64,000 nt of DNA from Nostoc sp. KVJ3 (GCF_026127265.1 NZ_WWFG01000001.1:930001-994000); one strand, 5' to 3'. Shown: positions 18,163-26,951, counted from the stretch's first letter. Notes: a model not told the origin generated them from the letters alone. A program made the numbers and translations.

Positions 18163-18385
18163 AAGTTGAAGAATTCAGAAGTCAGAATTCAGGAGTCAGA
18201 ATGCAATCAGTGGGATTCAGACCCCCACTGATTGAAGAACACCAAATTCTCAATTTGGTGTTCTTGTCTTAAACCCGTTTATTCAGACGCTCGCGGACTC
18301 GCTAACGCTGCGCTATCCGCCACTCGTACAGAATTCATGCTGAATTCTGACTACTGACTCCTGAATTCTGTTTGATAATTTTAGG
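18163..18385. repeat. Composite nested inverted-repeat block
   Basis: The outer ends are related inverted sequences (GAATTCAGAAGTCAGAATTC on the left, CTGACTCCTGAATTCTG on the right). Inside are two strong hairpins: AATCAGTGGG/CCCACTGATT (18209-18236) and GAACACCAAATT/AATTTGGTGTTC (18237-18264). A GC-rich repeat with CGCTCGCGGACTCGCTAACG follows. It fills the gap between gnd and the aldolase gene and could attenuate transcription between them. Confidence 0.75.
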
Positions 18386-18394
18386 AGAAACACA

Positions 18395-19342
18395 ATGACT
18401 CATCGAGTAAAAGAAATTCTCAGTTGGTATGGCAGCGACAATCCCGGAACGCTGACTAATTTAGCCCGGTTGCTGAATCATGGCAAACTAGCTGGAACTG
18501 GCAAAGTCGTCATGCTGCCTGTGGATCAAGGCTTTGAGCATGGGCCAGCTAGCAGTTTTGCGCCCAATCCACCAGCCTATGATCCTCGCTATCATTTTGA
18601 GTTAGCGATCGCAGCAGGATGCAATGCCTATGCCGCACCGTTAGGATTTTTGGAAGCGGGAGCGCGAGAATTTGCAGGTGAAATTCCCCTAATTCTGAAA
18701 GCCAATGATCACGATGTGTTACTAGCTGAGTCAGACCCAACACAAGCACTAACTGGCAGCGTGGAGGATGCACTGAGGTTAGGATGCGTGGGGATCGGTT
18801 TCACTATCTATCCAGGTTCAGCCCATCGGTTTGAGATGTATCAACAGATTCGAGCCTGTGCCGAGGTAGCAAAGCGGCATGGATTGGTCGTGATGATTTG
18901 GTCTTATGCGCGGGGATCGGGTTTAAGTAAAGTGGGTGAGACAGCGATCGATGTGATTGGCTATGCGGCTCAGATTGCGGCTCAATTGGGCGCTCACATC
19001 ATCAAAGTGAAACTGCCCAATGAACACGTCGAACAGGATGCAGCCCGCAAGGTGTATGAGCAAGAGCAAATTCCGATCGCAACATTATCTGAACGAGTGC
19101 ATCATGTGGTGCAATGTGCCTTTAACGGACGGCGGATTGTCATTTTTTCGGGTGGGCCAATCGACAGTGATGATGCTTTCCTCAATGAAGTTCGTGCCAT
19201 TCATGCCGGACATGGATTTGGTTCGATTATCGGACGCAATTCTTTCCAGCGTTCCAAGCCAGATGCACTGCGATTGCTCAACACAATCATGGATATTTAC
19301 AGTGAACAGTCTGCACCCATTCGCACTCCTGCACTGACCTAA
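18395..19342 (+). CDS. fbaB: Class I (DhnA-type) fructose-bisphosphate aldolase
   Basis: This 315-aa protein is of the archaeal/DhnA class I aldolase family, which cleaves fructose 1,6-bisphosphate through a Schiff base. Visible signatures are VVMLPVDQGFEHGP near residue 40, LKANDHD, WSYARGSG, the Schiff-base strand HIIKVKLP (Lys near 207), VIFSGGP and the phosphate-binding GSIIGRNSFQR. It is a TIM barrel and needs no metal. TTTTAGGAGAAAC precedes the ATG. Together with gnd and the NADH dehydrogenase it suggests extra capacity in sugar catabolism. Confidence 0.9.
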   Translation: MTHRVKEILSWYGSDNPGTLTNLARLLNHGKLAGTGKVVMLPVDQGFEHGPASSFAPNPPAYDPRYHFELAIAAGCNAYAAPLGFLEAGAREFAGEIPLILKANDHDVLLAESDPTQALTGSVEDALRLGCVGIGFTIYPGSAHRFEMYQQIRACAEVAKRHGLVVMIWSYARGSGLSKVGETAIDVIGYAAQIAAQLGAHIIKVKLPNEHVEQDAARKVYEQEQIPIATLSERVHHVVQCAFNGRRIVIFSGGPIDSDDAFLNEVRAIHAGHGFGSIIGRNSFQRSKPDALRLLNTIMDIYSEQSAPIRTPALT

Positions 19343-19353
19343 TTTGTCTATTA

Positions 19354-19394
19354 AGACTGTTTTGATGAGTTTGCAATCGAAATCGATCAAAACA
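19354..19394 (+). terminator. Hairpin after the aldolase gene
   Basis: Arms CTGTTTTGAT and ATCAAAACAG (10 bp) lie just behind the aldolase stop, with a loop of about 20 nt. There is no clear T tract after it (CCTAAAAATTG), so it may stabilise the mRNA end rather than terminate by itself. Confidence 0.45.
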
Positions 19395-19522
19395 GCCTAA
19401 AAATTGGGTTTGTTGTCTCTATTACGAACCGACTCCTCACCTTGAAGCAATCTTTCCCACCCCAATATGCCTGACTTTTTTCATCGCTTGCATCTCTCTA
19501 CTGCTGCCAGGAAAGCTAGATC

Positions 19523-20500
19523 ATGAGAAAATCACGTCCAAAGCCTACTTTATTGAAAGATTATCGTGCCATCATTCCTGCTTCCTTTTTTGGCATGATT
19601 CTGGGTTTGGCAGGATTAGGTAGTTGCTGGCGAGTAGCTGCTAAACTTTGGCACTTGCCTACCTGGATTGGCGAAGCAATTATGCTGCTGACAATTGCAA
19701 TCTGGCTCGTGTTGTTGCTGCTTTATGTCGGCAAATGGCTGTGGGCGAGAGCAGATGCCTTAGCTGAATTTGAGCATCCTGTTTTGTGTTGCTTTATCGG
19801 GTTAGTGCCTGTGTCTACGATGTTTGTAGCGCTGGCGATCGCACCCTACTCTCGTGCGATCGCCATCACATTATTTGTTGTCGGTGCAATTGGTCAGTTA
19901 AGCTTTGGCGTGTATCGTTCTGGTCAGCTATGGATGGGAGGACGTAAGCCAGAAATAATTACACCCATTCTCTACCTCTCTACAGTCGCGGGTAGTTTTG
20001 TCAGTACGATCGTTGCTAGTACCCTCGGTTATCGAGAATGGGGCCCGTTGTTTTTTGGAGGAGGGCTGTTTTCGTGGCTAGCACTGGAGTCGATGATTAT
20101 GCAGCGCCTCTACTTGTTAGAAGCGTTGCCTAAACCACTACGTCCAACGCTGGGCATTCAACTTGCCCCCCCTGTCGTTGGCTGTGTTGCTTATTTGAGT
20201 ATCACCAGTGGTCAGCCCGATGCCTTTGCCCAGTTCCTCTTCGGCTATGGACTCTTGCAAGCGCTGATTCTACTGCGGCTGCTACCGTGGTTATTTCAAC
20301 AACCCTTTACAGCTACCTACTGGGCATTTACCCTCGGCATTGCTGCCTTGTCGCTGGCATCCTTGCGCCTTGTTGAACGCGGCATGACTGGAGTGATGCC
20401 AGAATTGGCACTACTACTATTCATTGGCGCAAATATTGCGATCGGCAGTATTGCTCTAGGGACAGTGCGGCTCTTGCTGCGGGGCAAATTACTAAGCTAA
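19523..20500 (+). CDS. tehA: TehA/SLAC1-family (TDT) transporter
   Basis: This 325-aa membrane protein has about ten hydrophobic helices and the TDT-family arrangement (PASFFGMILGLAGLGSCWR at the start; FEHPVLCCFIGLVPVSTMF in the middle). TehA is linked to tellurite resistance in other bacteria and the fold is an anion channel/dicarboxylate carrier, so its physiological substrate here is unknown. The gene stands alone after the aldolase gene, with a gene remnant of dps directly downstream. Confidence 0.85.
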   Translation: MRKSRPKPTLLKDYRAIIPASFFGMILGLAGLGSCWRVAAKLWHLPTWIGEAIMLLTIAIWLVLLLLYVGKWLWARADALAEFEHPVLCCFIGLVPVSTMFVALAIAPYSRAIAITLFVVGAIGQLSFGVYRSGQLWMGGRKPEIITPILYLSTVAGSFVSTIVASTLGYREWGPLFFGGGLFSWLALESMIMQRLYLLEALPKPLRPTLGIQLAPPVVGCVAYLSITSGQPDAFAQFLFGYGLLQALILLRLLPWLFQQPFTATYWAFTLGIAALSLASLRLVERGMTGVMPELALLLFIGANIAIGSIALGTVRLLLRGKLLS

Positions 20501-20540
20501 CGATCATTCATTTTTCCAGAACATATTGGGAGTAGAAGTT

Positions 20541-20651
20541 ATGGCTGCAACAACTAAGCAAAATGACACTAAATCGTTCGTTTACTCAACTCGAATTGAT
20601 ATTCCTGTAGAAATCCGATCGCAACTAGATAACCCAAGTTGCGGGTTATAA
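20541..20651 (+). pseudogene. dps: N-terminal remnant of a Dps-type gene
   Basis: The frame MAATTKQNDTKSFVYSTRID followed by IPVEIRSQL is the start of a cyanobacterial Dps-family protein. It breaks into DNPSCGL and a stop where foreign sequence begins. The break falls at a hairpin, ATAACCC/GGGTTAT (20628-20650), probably the end of an inserted element. A good ribosome site (GGGAGTAGAAG) precedes the ATG. A different, complete Dps-like gene lies at 35791-36378. Confidence 0.6.
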
Positions 20652-21081
20652 AATTCTGAATACTTCGTGACCATTGATTGAAACAAATGCACATGAAAAA
20701 CTAGCGGTGGCGTTATGGGCGACCGGAAATTAGAGTCACGTCGCTTCTCTACGAGACGCTGCGCGTAGCTTGCTTCCCCGCAGGGATACGCTCCGAATTC
20801 AAAATTCAAAATTCAAAATTAATGATCCCCATAAATAAATTTAGGGGCTTGTATCCTTTTCGTTTCGGTCAAGCTAAGATCAGAGCATGAAATCATTTTA
20901 ATGTATTAAAGTTAACTGATTAAATAAATGCTTTTTGGAGAGTAGATGCCAAAATAAATGCTTGAAGTTCCAGTAAAAAACCTGGCAAAGTACAAGCATG
21001 AATCGATTTAGGTAAATCACTTGTTATCTTACTAAAACCGTTTCGATGTAATGCCGAGTAGTCAGGGGTTCCAATTTGATT
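20652..21081. other. Intergenic region with repeats, no gene
   Basis: It holds a GC-rich palindromic repeat (about 20740-20796, with TCTCTACGAGACGCTGCGCG and CCCCGCAGGG), a short tandem AATTCAAAATTCAAAATTC (20794-20820) and a hairpin CCCCATAAATAAATTTAGGG (20826-20846). The last recurs, in inverted orientation, near 41725 and 41806. Confidence 0.7.
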
Positions 21082-22032
21082 TTAATTATGCAAAGAATTA
21101 TGGGCTTCATTGAGTTTGTTGGCTGATTCTTCTAATAAGCGTTGTTCATAAGCATTTCTTGATAACAGCAGTTGGCGCTCAATACCTGTTGAGCCAATGA
21201 TACATGGAAGTCCAAGAACAACTTCACTGCCAACTCCATAGTTAGAATCTGCTCTAGCCGATACTGGAAATATTTGCTTTTCATCTCGCAGGATGGTATC
21301 AACTAACTGACAAACTACTGTTGATATACCATAGCTTGTATTTCCTTTGCGTTCAAAAATGTTATACCCTCGTTTACGAGTTAACTGTGCGTACTCTTGC
21401 TGAATTTGTTCTAGCGTTGCTCCTTGTGGTAGGGGAAATTCAGTTAACAGAATTCCCCCAATAAATGCACTAGACCAAACGACAAATTCACTGTCTCCAT
21501 GCTCTCCAATCACATAAGCATGAACGTCTTGTTTTGCAACATTCAGTCGCTTTCCAAGTTGATATCTCAGTCTAGCAGTATCAAGAACGGTTCCCGAACC
21601 GAAAATTAGGTTTTCTGCTCTGGTGGAAGTAGCTTGAGCAATCCGCGTGAGTACATCCACCGGATTGCTAACGATAAGTACGATTGAATTTGGTGCAACT
21701 CGATCCAATTCTTTGATTGTCGAACGTATAATCTCTGCATTGTCACTCAATGTATCTAATCGCGTCTGTCCTTGTTTTTGCTGCACCCCAGCAGTCATAA
21801 TAATAATATCTGAATCAGCTAAATCTTCATACTGATTTGATGGTATAATCTCCATCTCTTTAAGTAGAGGAATGCTATCTTCAATATCCCATGCTTGCCC
21901 CTCAGCTTTTGATAAGGTTCGGTCAAAAAGGACAACCCTTACACATCTACCGAGTAAAACTAAAGCATTTGCAACGTCTGCACCTACATTACCTGCACCA
22001 ATAATACCGACTTTAGATGTTTTACTAATCAT
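21082..22032 (-). CDS. ldh: L-lactate dehydrogenase
   Basis: This 316-aa NAD-dependent enzyme interconverts pyruvate and lactate. The Rossmann motif is KVGIIGAGNVGADVANAL, the mobile loop reads QQKQGQTRLD with Gln rather than Arg at the specificity position (lactate rather than malate dehydrogenase), and the catalytic His lies in YVIGEHGDSEF; the substrate Arg is in the NPVDVLTRIA region. It is 72 bp downstream of the disulfide reductase gene on the same strand and probably shares its transcript. A fermentative or redox-balancing role is likely. Confidence 0.88.
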   Translation of the reverse strand: MISKTSKVGIIGAGNVGADVANALVLLGRCVRVVLFDRTLSKAEGQAWDIEDSIPLLKEMEIIPSNQYEDLADSDIIIMTAGVQQKQGQTRLDTLSDNAEIIRSTIKELDRVAPNSIVLIVSNPVDVLTRIAQATSTRAENLIFGSGTVLDTARLRYQLGKRLNVAKQDVHAYVIGEHGDSEFVVWSSAFIGGILLTEFPLPQGATLEQIQQEYAQLTRKRGYNIFERKGNTSYGISTVVCQLVDTILRDEKQIFPVSARADSNYGVGSEVVLGLPCIIGSTGIERQLLLSRNAYEQRLLEESANKLNEAHNSLHN

Positions 22033-22104
22033 GCTATATCTACTTTTTTCAAAAGTGAAATGTAGTTTATTTGGTAAGTCCTTGGGTCTGCAATTGCTGT
22101 CTTT

Positions 22105-23499
22105 TTACAACTTGGAAAACAATATATTTAACCCTTCCGTCATCGTGGGATGAGTCAAAATACCATCGCGCAGAACAGTGTAGGGCATCTGAGCTTGCAT
22201 CAGCATCTGCACTGTTGAAATCATTTCACCTGCTTCATGACACAACAGGGAACACCCTAGAATACGACCTGTATCTGTATCTACGATCGCCTTTAGCAGT
22301 CCATCGGTTTGACCGAGTGTTCTTGCTCTAGGAATGGCTGACGCATCTATCTTCGCCACGCGGATTGTATATCCTTGTTGCTGTGCTTCAGTTTCAGTCA
22401 AACCCACATGAGCCAGTTCTGGATCGATGAACAGACAAGATGGAACCAATCGATCCCGTGTACTCCGGTTGCCCCCATCAATTAAATTAGCTTTGATAAT
22501 GCGATAATCATCGAGCGATATATGAGTGTATTGCAGACCGCCGTTGATGTCGCCTAACGCCCAAATCCCCGGAATGTTCGTCTCCAGGCTATCGTTGACT
22601 TGAATAAATCCACGTGTATCGGTTGCCACACCAGCAGCAGCTAAATTTAAGCTATCGGTATTGGGCGCACGACCAACGGCGACGAGCAAATGCGACCCTT
22701 GGAGGGTGATTTCACGATCGCCAACTTGGATTTGCAGGATGATTTCATTACCAGTGCGATCAACCCTCAACACCTTCGCTTTTAATAAGAATTCAACACC
22801 ATCTTGTTCTAGCAGTGTTTGAACTGCGATCGCTATATCTCGATCTTGCTGTGACAGAATTTGCTCACTTTGCCCAATGACAGTAACGCTAGAGCCAAAG
22901 CGCCGAAACATCTGGGCAAACTCCAAACCAATATAGCTACTACCGAGAACAATCAGGTGTTCAGGCAAATATTCTAGCTCCATAATCGACTCACTCGTTA
23001 AAAACTCAACTTCTGTGAGTCCAGGAATAGATGGAATTAACGGTCGTGTGCCTGTATTAATAAATAACCGTTCGGCGGTAAGTAAGCGATTGTTCCCCTC
23101 AGTCGTCGTTACTGCGATCGTTTTGGGGGCAACAAACCTTGCTTCGCCAATGATCAAGTTGCTATCCAAAGCCGTTTCTAAATTGTGCAAGTTCATTTCA
23201 CGCATCCCTTGCACAACCGATCGTTTTCGTTGGATCACTTCTGCTAAATTAACAGTGGGTGTGTTGGTTTTAACCCCATAAGCGGCACTGTTTCGCACTG
23301 TGTTTGCGACATTGGCACTCGCCACCATAGTTTTAGTAGGAATGCAGGCGATATTGATGCACCCGCCACCAATCATATTTAAACTGCGTTCAACCAGAGC
23401 GGTTTTACGTCCGTCAGCAACTAGCGCTGGTGCCAGTGTTTTACCCGCTTTGCCGCCGCCGATAATAATGTCGTCATAGTGTTGAGTGTCCACTTCCAT
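22105..23499 (-). CDS. Mercuric-reductase-like pyridine nucleotide-disulfide oxidoreductase
   Basis: This 464-aa flavoprotein of the class I disulfide reductase family has the FAD motif DDIIIGGGKAGKTLAPALV, a redox-active CINIAC pair (CxxxxC) near residue 47, the NAD(P)H motif LIVLGSSYIGLEFAQ, the FAD-binding WALGDINGG, and a C-terminal HPTMTEGLNILF with the catalytic His. It lacks the extra C-terminal cysteines and N-terminal HMA domain of true mercuric reductases, so the electron acceptor is unknown. A short remnant of a second copy lies at 32449-32502. Confidence 0.85.
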   Translation of the reverse strand: MEVDTQHYDDIIIGGGKAGKTLAPALVADGRKTALVERSLNMIGGGCINIACIPTKTMVASANVANTVRNSAAYGVKTNTPTVNLAEVIQRKRSVVQGMREMNLHNLETALDSNLIIGEARFVAPKTIAVTTTEGNNRLLTAERLFINTGTRPLIPSIPGLTEVEFLTSESIMELEYLPEHLIVLGSSYIGLEFAQMFRRFGSSVTVIGQSEQILSQQDRDIAIAVQTLLEQDGVEFLLKAKVLRVDRTGNEIILQIQVGDREITLQGSHLLVAVGRAPNTDSLNLAAAGVATDTRGFIQVNDSLETNIPGIWALGDINGGLQYTHISLDDYRIIKANLIDGGNRSTRDRLVPSCLFIDPELAHVGLTETEAQQQGYTIRVAKIDASAIPRARTLGQTDGLLKAIVDTDTGRILGCSLLCHEAGEMISTVQMLMQAQMPYTVLRDGILTHPTMTEGLNILFSKL

Positions 23500-23665
23500 A
23501 TCCTTTGGGTTTGATCGGGTGAATACGATTTCTAGAATTTGTTATGAATTTCAGAAAAAACTGGCTGACTAAAGAGGGTTTTAGCGATCGCGTATTTGGC
23601 GAGCGTAACTCAAGATGCTTGCCCTAGCTGGGTTTCCAAAAAGTGCATAACACCCGCTAAAAGAT

Positions 23666-24031
23666 TCAACTTTTTCTACAAGTTTGCTTCATCACAATAC
23701 GGTTGTTTTTATACACCTCTAAAGTTCCAGCCTGCGGATTATCTAACGTGCCATCCCACACCGAATATTTATAAATTCCACTCCGAAACTTATATACTCG
23801 AACACCTTCTGTCGCTTGGCTAGTTCCTTTGCCCAAACTTAAATTACCGTTGGGACTGGTTGCGCGATAGAGTAGTTCACCGGAATTATAATTCTGCCAA
23901 ATATTGATGTTATACCCACCCTGGCATTTTGTACTTAGGATGAGGCCAGCAGTAGAATCAGCAGAAGCAGGTAAGGAAAAATTAGCTAAGATACTGATTG
24001 GCAGAGCCAGGAGTAACGCGGATGTTTTCAT
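23666..24031 (-). CDS. Small secreted protein of unknown function
   Basis: This 121-aa protein has a clear signal peptide (MKTSALLLALPISILANFSL, then PASADS), with cleavage likely after ASA. The mature part of about 97 residues is beta-rich with one cysteine near each end (STKCQGGYN and MKQTCRKS) that could form a disulfide. Segments such as GELLYRATSPNG and SGIYKYSVWDG resemble small periplasmic proteins of cyanobacteria without assigned roles. Confidence 0.7.
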   Translation of the reverse strand: MKTSALLLALPISILANFSLPASADSTAGLILSTKCQGGYNINIWQNYNSGELLYRATSPNGNLSLGKGTSQATEGVRVYKFRSGIYKYSVWDGTLDNPQAGTLEVYKNNRIVMKQTCRKS

Positions 24032-24059
24032 AAGTGTTGTAAAATTAATGAGTTTGACA

Positions 24060-24707
24060 TTACTGCATTGCTGCTACAACTTCATCTGTAGAAAGGACTG
24101 CATTGGCGATATAGCCAAAGTTGATCAGTGCTGCCTTGTAGCCATCGCCCAGTTGCGGATGCCGAGGAGCAGCTGTTGCATCTTTGACAACAAGAACCTC
24201 AAATCCCTGTTCGAGCAATTCGCGTAGGTGAGCTTCAACACAAAGATTTGCCAACATTCCAAGTATAATAACTTTGCTGATGTTGCGTTTACGCAGTTGC
24301 AAAACGAGGTCGTTAGTTTGCGGCCCATAGACTTTGTGCGGACTGGCCACAATCGTCTTGCCATCCTCAATGAAGGGCTTGTAGCGATCGAGCCAGTCAG
24401 CACCCGATCCCAGGAATCCATCGAGGCTCAATGCACCACGGCGATCAAACTCCTTAACCTCAAGCATCATTTGCTCTAGGTTGCCGGCAAATTTCCAATT
24501 ATGATCGGTGGGGTAGTAATAGTGAGGGGAGATAAAAACCTCGAATTCATTCTGCTTTGCGGCTTTGAAGATTCGCTCAATGTTTTCGATGGTGTTGTTA
24601 TCCTTAACACTCTCACCCACCAAATCCCAGGAAACCCCTTTTTCGCTCAAGACATCGTTTTGCGGATCGATGACAACTACTGCGGTGTCATTCTTGTTGA
24701 TGTTCAT
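24060..24707 (-). CDS. Isochorismatase-family cysteine hydrolase
   Basis: This 215-aa protein has the family's catalytic triad: Asp in AVVVIDPQNDV, Lys in VASPHKVYGPQTNDL and Cys in LGMLANLCVEAHLREL. Family members hydrolyse amide or vinyl-ether bonds (nicotinamide, isochorismate, carbamoyl compounds); the substrate is not evident here. I prefer the ATG at 24705-24707 (MNINKNDTAVV), preceded by GAGAAAAACC, to one 17 codons upstream, which adds a lysine-rich leader without homology. It lies 28 bp upstream of the secreted-protein gene on the same strand. Confidence 0.85.
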   Translation of the reverse strand: MNINKNDTAVVVIDPQNDVLSEKGVSWDLVGESVKDNNTIENIERIFKAAKQNEFEVFISPHYYYPTDHNWKFAGNLEQMMLEVKEFDRRGALSLDGFLGSGADWLDRYKPFIEDGKTIVASPHKVYGPQTNDLVLQLRKRNISKVIILGMLANLCVEAHLRELLEQGFEVLVVKDATAAPRHPQLGDGYKAALINFGYIANAVLSTDEVVAAMQ

Positions 24708-24769
24708 GGTTTTTCTCGTTGCTTGTTGATTTTTACCGTTCTCTTTCTTAAAAACCACCCGCGATATGC

Positions 24770-24894
24770 AGCGACGCAGACTCGCTAACGCTACGCTATC
24801 AGTGGTGGGTTCAAGCCCCGACTGATTGCAATTTTTAATTAATAATTTTTAATTTTTAATTGGAGCGTTCGCGCAGCGTCTCGTAGAGAAGCGA
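24770..24894. repeat. Cluster of GC-rich palindromic repeats
   Basis: It contains GACGCAGACTCGCTAACGCT (from about 24772) and GGAGCGTTCGCGCAGCGTCT near 24861, with a tandem TTTTTAATTAATAATTTTTA stretch between. These are further copies of the repeat families at 9974, 18282 and 20740. Confidence 0.7.
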
Positions 24895-24960
24895 CTTGAC
24901 ACCACTGCCTAAATGCTGTTTCTAAAACGCCAAGGTGCGATCGCGTGCTAATTCTGCAAC

Positions 24961-25365
24961 TTATTGGCGATCGGCGGAACTAAGTGCTTGATAGATTAAA
25001 GGTGCAATGATAGCGATATTTTTCACCAACTCATCCGAGAGAGAAAATCGCTGTTTTAAGTAATTAGGATCGTTGTAACTCACCCACACCTTGCCGTCTG
25101 TCGCTTCCCATGCCAGTACTTTCAGGGGTAAATCCAGGGCGATCGTTGGTTCTGCCACCATGAGAGAAGTTCCGGCTTTCGGGTTGCCAAACAGCAACAA
25201 CTGTGTAGGAGGTAGGCTAAGTTCGACTTTTTCGGCTTCAGCCTGTTGATCGATGCGGGCAAAAATGGTGATGCCTTTTGCTTGAAGGATGGCTGCAAAG
25301 CGATCAATGGTTACAGGCACTGAATATTGACTAAGCTGGCTAATGATGCCGTTGTTTGCATTCAT
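24961..25365 (-). CDS. DUF302-domain protein
   Basis: This 134-aa protein matches the DUF302 pattern: VPVTIDRFAAILQAKGITIF at the start, the core LLLFGNPKAGTSLMVAEP, then LPLKVLAWEATDGKVWVSYN. DUF302 proteins are small cytoplasmic or periplasmic dimers without a known activity, often beside redox genes. No signal peptide is seen. It is in the minus-strand run between the isochorismatase-like and NTF2-like genes. Confidence 0.85.
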   Translation of the reverse strand: MNANNGIISQLSQYSVPVTIDRFAAILQAKGITIFARIDQQAEAEKVELSLPPTQLLLFGNPKAGTSLMVAEPTIALDLPLKVLAWEATDGKVWVSYNDPNYLKQRFSLSDELVKNIAIIAPLIYQALSSADRQ

Positions 25366-25417
25366 AGCAGTGGATTTCTTGTAGGATAAAAACTGGGTGA
25401 TATGGTCGTTGGGCTTT

Positions 25418-25897
25418 TCAAAGATTGAGGTCTGACAATCCGGGGTGATCGTCAGGACGACGACCTAGTATCCAGTGGTATTTGCGATCGCTTTGGTGAA
25501 TTGGCAGGTCGTTGATGCTGGCAATACGCCATCGCATGAATCCATATTCATCAAACTCCCAATTCTCATTGCCGTAAGAGCGAAACCAGTTGCCGGAATC
25601 ATCATGCCATTCGTAAGCAAATCGGACAGCAATGCGGTTGTCTTGAAAAGCCCAAAGCTCTTTGATCAGACGGTAGTCCAATTCTTTAAGCCACTTACGT
25701 GTCAAGAATTGTGCGATCGCCTCACGACCAGATAAAAATTCTGAACGGTTGCGCCAAATGCTATCCGACGTGTAAGCAAGTGATACTAGTTCAGGGTTAC
25801 GTGTGTTCCAAGCATCTTCTGCGATTCTGACTTTTTGGATGGCGGATTCATTATTGAAAGGCGGCAGGGGTAGTCGAGGATTTTCGGGGTTGGTCAT
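25418..25897 (-). CDS. DUF1348 / NTF2-like protein
   Basis: This 159-aa protein has the NTF2-like cone fold of the DUF1348 family: KVRIAEDAWNTRNPELVSLA, WRNRSEFLSGREAIAQFL, then VRFAYEWHDDSGNWFRSYGN and a C-terminal WILGRRPDDHPGL. Catalytic function is unknown; related folds act as small hydrolases or isomerases. The ATG at 25895-25897 places the family start correctly (NPENPRLPLPPF). An alternative start 18 codons upstream gives an extra leader without homology. Confidence 0.85.
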   Translation of the reverse strand: MTNPENPRLPLPPFNNESAIQKVRIAEDAWNTRNPELVSLAYTSDSIWRNRSEFLSGREAIAQFLTRKWLKELDYRLIKELWAFQDNRIAVRFAYEWHDDSGNWFRSYGNENWEFDEYGFMRWRIASINDLPIHQSDRKYHWILGRRPDDHPGLSDLNL

Positions 25898-26181
25898 AGT
25901 AGTCTGTCCCATTAGTTTTGCTAGGTTTGTAGTGAGCGATTTATCGCTCAAATCAAGGACTAAAGTCCTTACTACGAACTTTTATAACCCTTCAGAATTA
26001 ATGAAACAGACCAATAGTATCTGTCAATTTTGTTTTGAGGGGTTTTTGGTAGTGCGGGCATCTTGCCCGCGTGAGCATCTCGCTAATAGTATGGCAATGT
26101 AAAATGGCGATCGCCTCAGCATGATTTAATTGGCATTAAATCCGTGCCGACCGAATTACCTCAAAAGCAGTTTAATACAGA

Positions 26182-26262
26182 TCAATGACTACCACCCGCA
26201 ATGTACAGCGTTTCCGCAGATGCCTCCGTCACAACTGCGATTTTTCCCTCTAGTTTTTTCAT
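26182..26262 (-). pseudogene. 27-codon remnant of an SDR gene (both ends joined)
   Basis: The frame MKKLEGKIAVVTEASA is the start of a short-chain dehydrogenase, almost identical to that of the gene at 31635-32384. It runs directly into ETLYIAGGSH, the C-terminal end of such enzymes. About 230 codons between them are deleted. The ATG overlaps the stop of the DUF6130 gene (ATGA), so the intact SDR was probably coupled to it. Confidence 0.7.
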
Positions 26263-26654
26263 GATGATTTCTTAAAATCGGGCAGCGTGAACTCTACAGT
26301 TTCGCTAGTGATTACCTTGTGTGTGGGGTCAGCTAGTTCGATCAGCACCTTGTGTACGCCAGGTTCCAGTCCGACCAGGATGATCGTTTCCCCACTGGCA
26401 TCGACAAAGTGCCACGGCGCGTCGTCAACGGTGATGTGGATATGACCGATGCGCGGCGATACTTCGAGGGCACCTTTGCCAAATACTGGCAACACACGCA
26501 AATTCTCCGTCCGGTACTGGATGAAGACACGTCCCTGTGCCAGTGGTTCGGGAAGCGGTGGATCGACAATCAGCTTGGGTGGTGCTTCGTTTTCAATCGC
26601 AATCAACGGTGATGATCCAATAATGTCCCTAGCGCTCGGTGTGTGGCTGTTCAT
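26259..26654 (-). CDS. DUF6130-family protein
   Basis: This protein of about 131 aa reads SARDIIGSSPLIAIENEAPP, KLIVDPPLPEPLAQGRVF, GHIHITVDDAPWHFVDAS and VLIELADPTH, the full DUF6130 pattern. The compact beta-rich domain with GHIHITVD and a conserved His resembles copper-site or cupredoxin-like folds, but its role is unknown. The frame stays open upstream to 26777, into a MITE; starts at 26681 or 26654 are both possible and I chose 26654 because family similarity begins there. It ends overlapping the SDR remnant. Confidence 0.75.
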   Translation of the reverse strand: MNSHTPSARDIIGSSPLIAIENEAPPKLIVDPPLPEPLAQGRVFIQYRTENLRVLPVFGKGALEVSPRIGHIHITVDDAPWHFVDASGETIILVGLEPGVHKVLIELADPTHKVITSETVEFTLPDFKKSS

Positions 26655-26769
26655 CAGAAAAATGGGTAGAAACTCCGTCATAAAGGACGGCTTTACATGG
26701 AATGTGGTAAATAGGTCGGTGAGGGTGTCAAAGCAGGTAATTACCTGAGAGTAGTTTGTATTACGATCA

Positions 26770-26951
26770 AATGGCACTAAGATAAGCCGAAAGTCTTGTT
26801 TTACCTGGTTCCCAGCCTGTAGGCTGGGAATGTATTTCGAGAGGCTCTGCCTCCGATCAAGCCTTTGGAGGCGGAGGCTCTCAGAATTAGTTCCTAGCCT
26901 GGAGGCTGGGAAGCAGTCACGGCAAGGGGTGTGTCTTAACTTAGTGCCATT
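26770..26951. mobile_element. 182-bp MITE-like element with 17-bp inverted ends
   Basis: The ends are AATGGCACTAAGATAAG and CTTAACTTAGTGCCATT, matching at 16 of 17 positions as inverted repeats. The interior holds two hairpins of GC-rich type (TTCCCAGCCTGTAGGCTGGGAA-like, and GGAGGCGGAGGCTC) and no gene. A solitary copy of the same end is at 32518-32534. Confidence 0.75.

Noticed and set aside
18209..18264. Two adjacent hairpins as a CRISPR-like repeat pair
   Set aside because: The two hairpins differ in sequence and there are no regularly spaced unique spacers; no cas gene is present.
22105..23499. Calling this gene merA (mercuric reductase)
   Set aside because: The C-terminal Cys pair and N-terminal HMA domain are absent and no mer genes are nearby.
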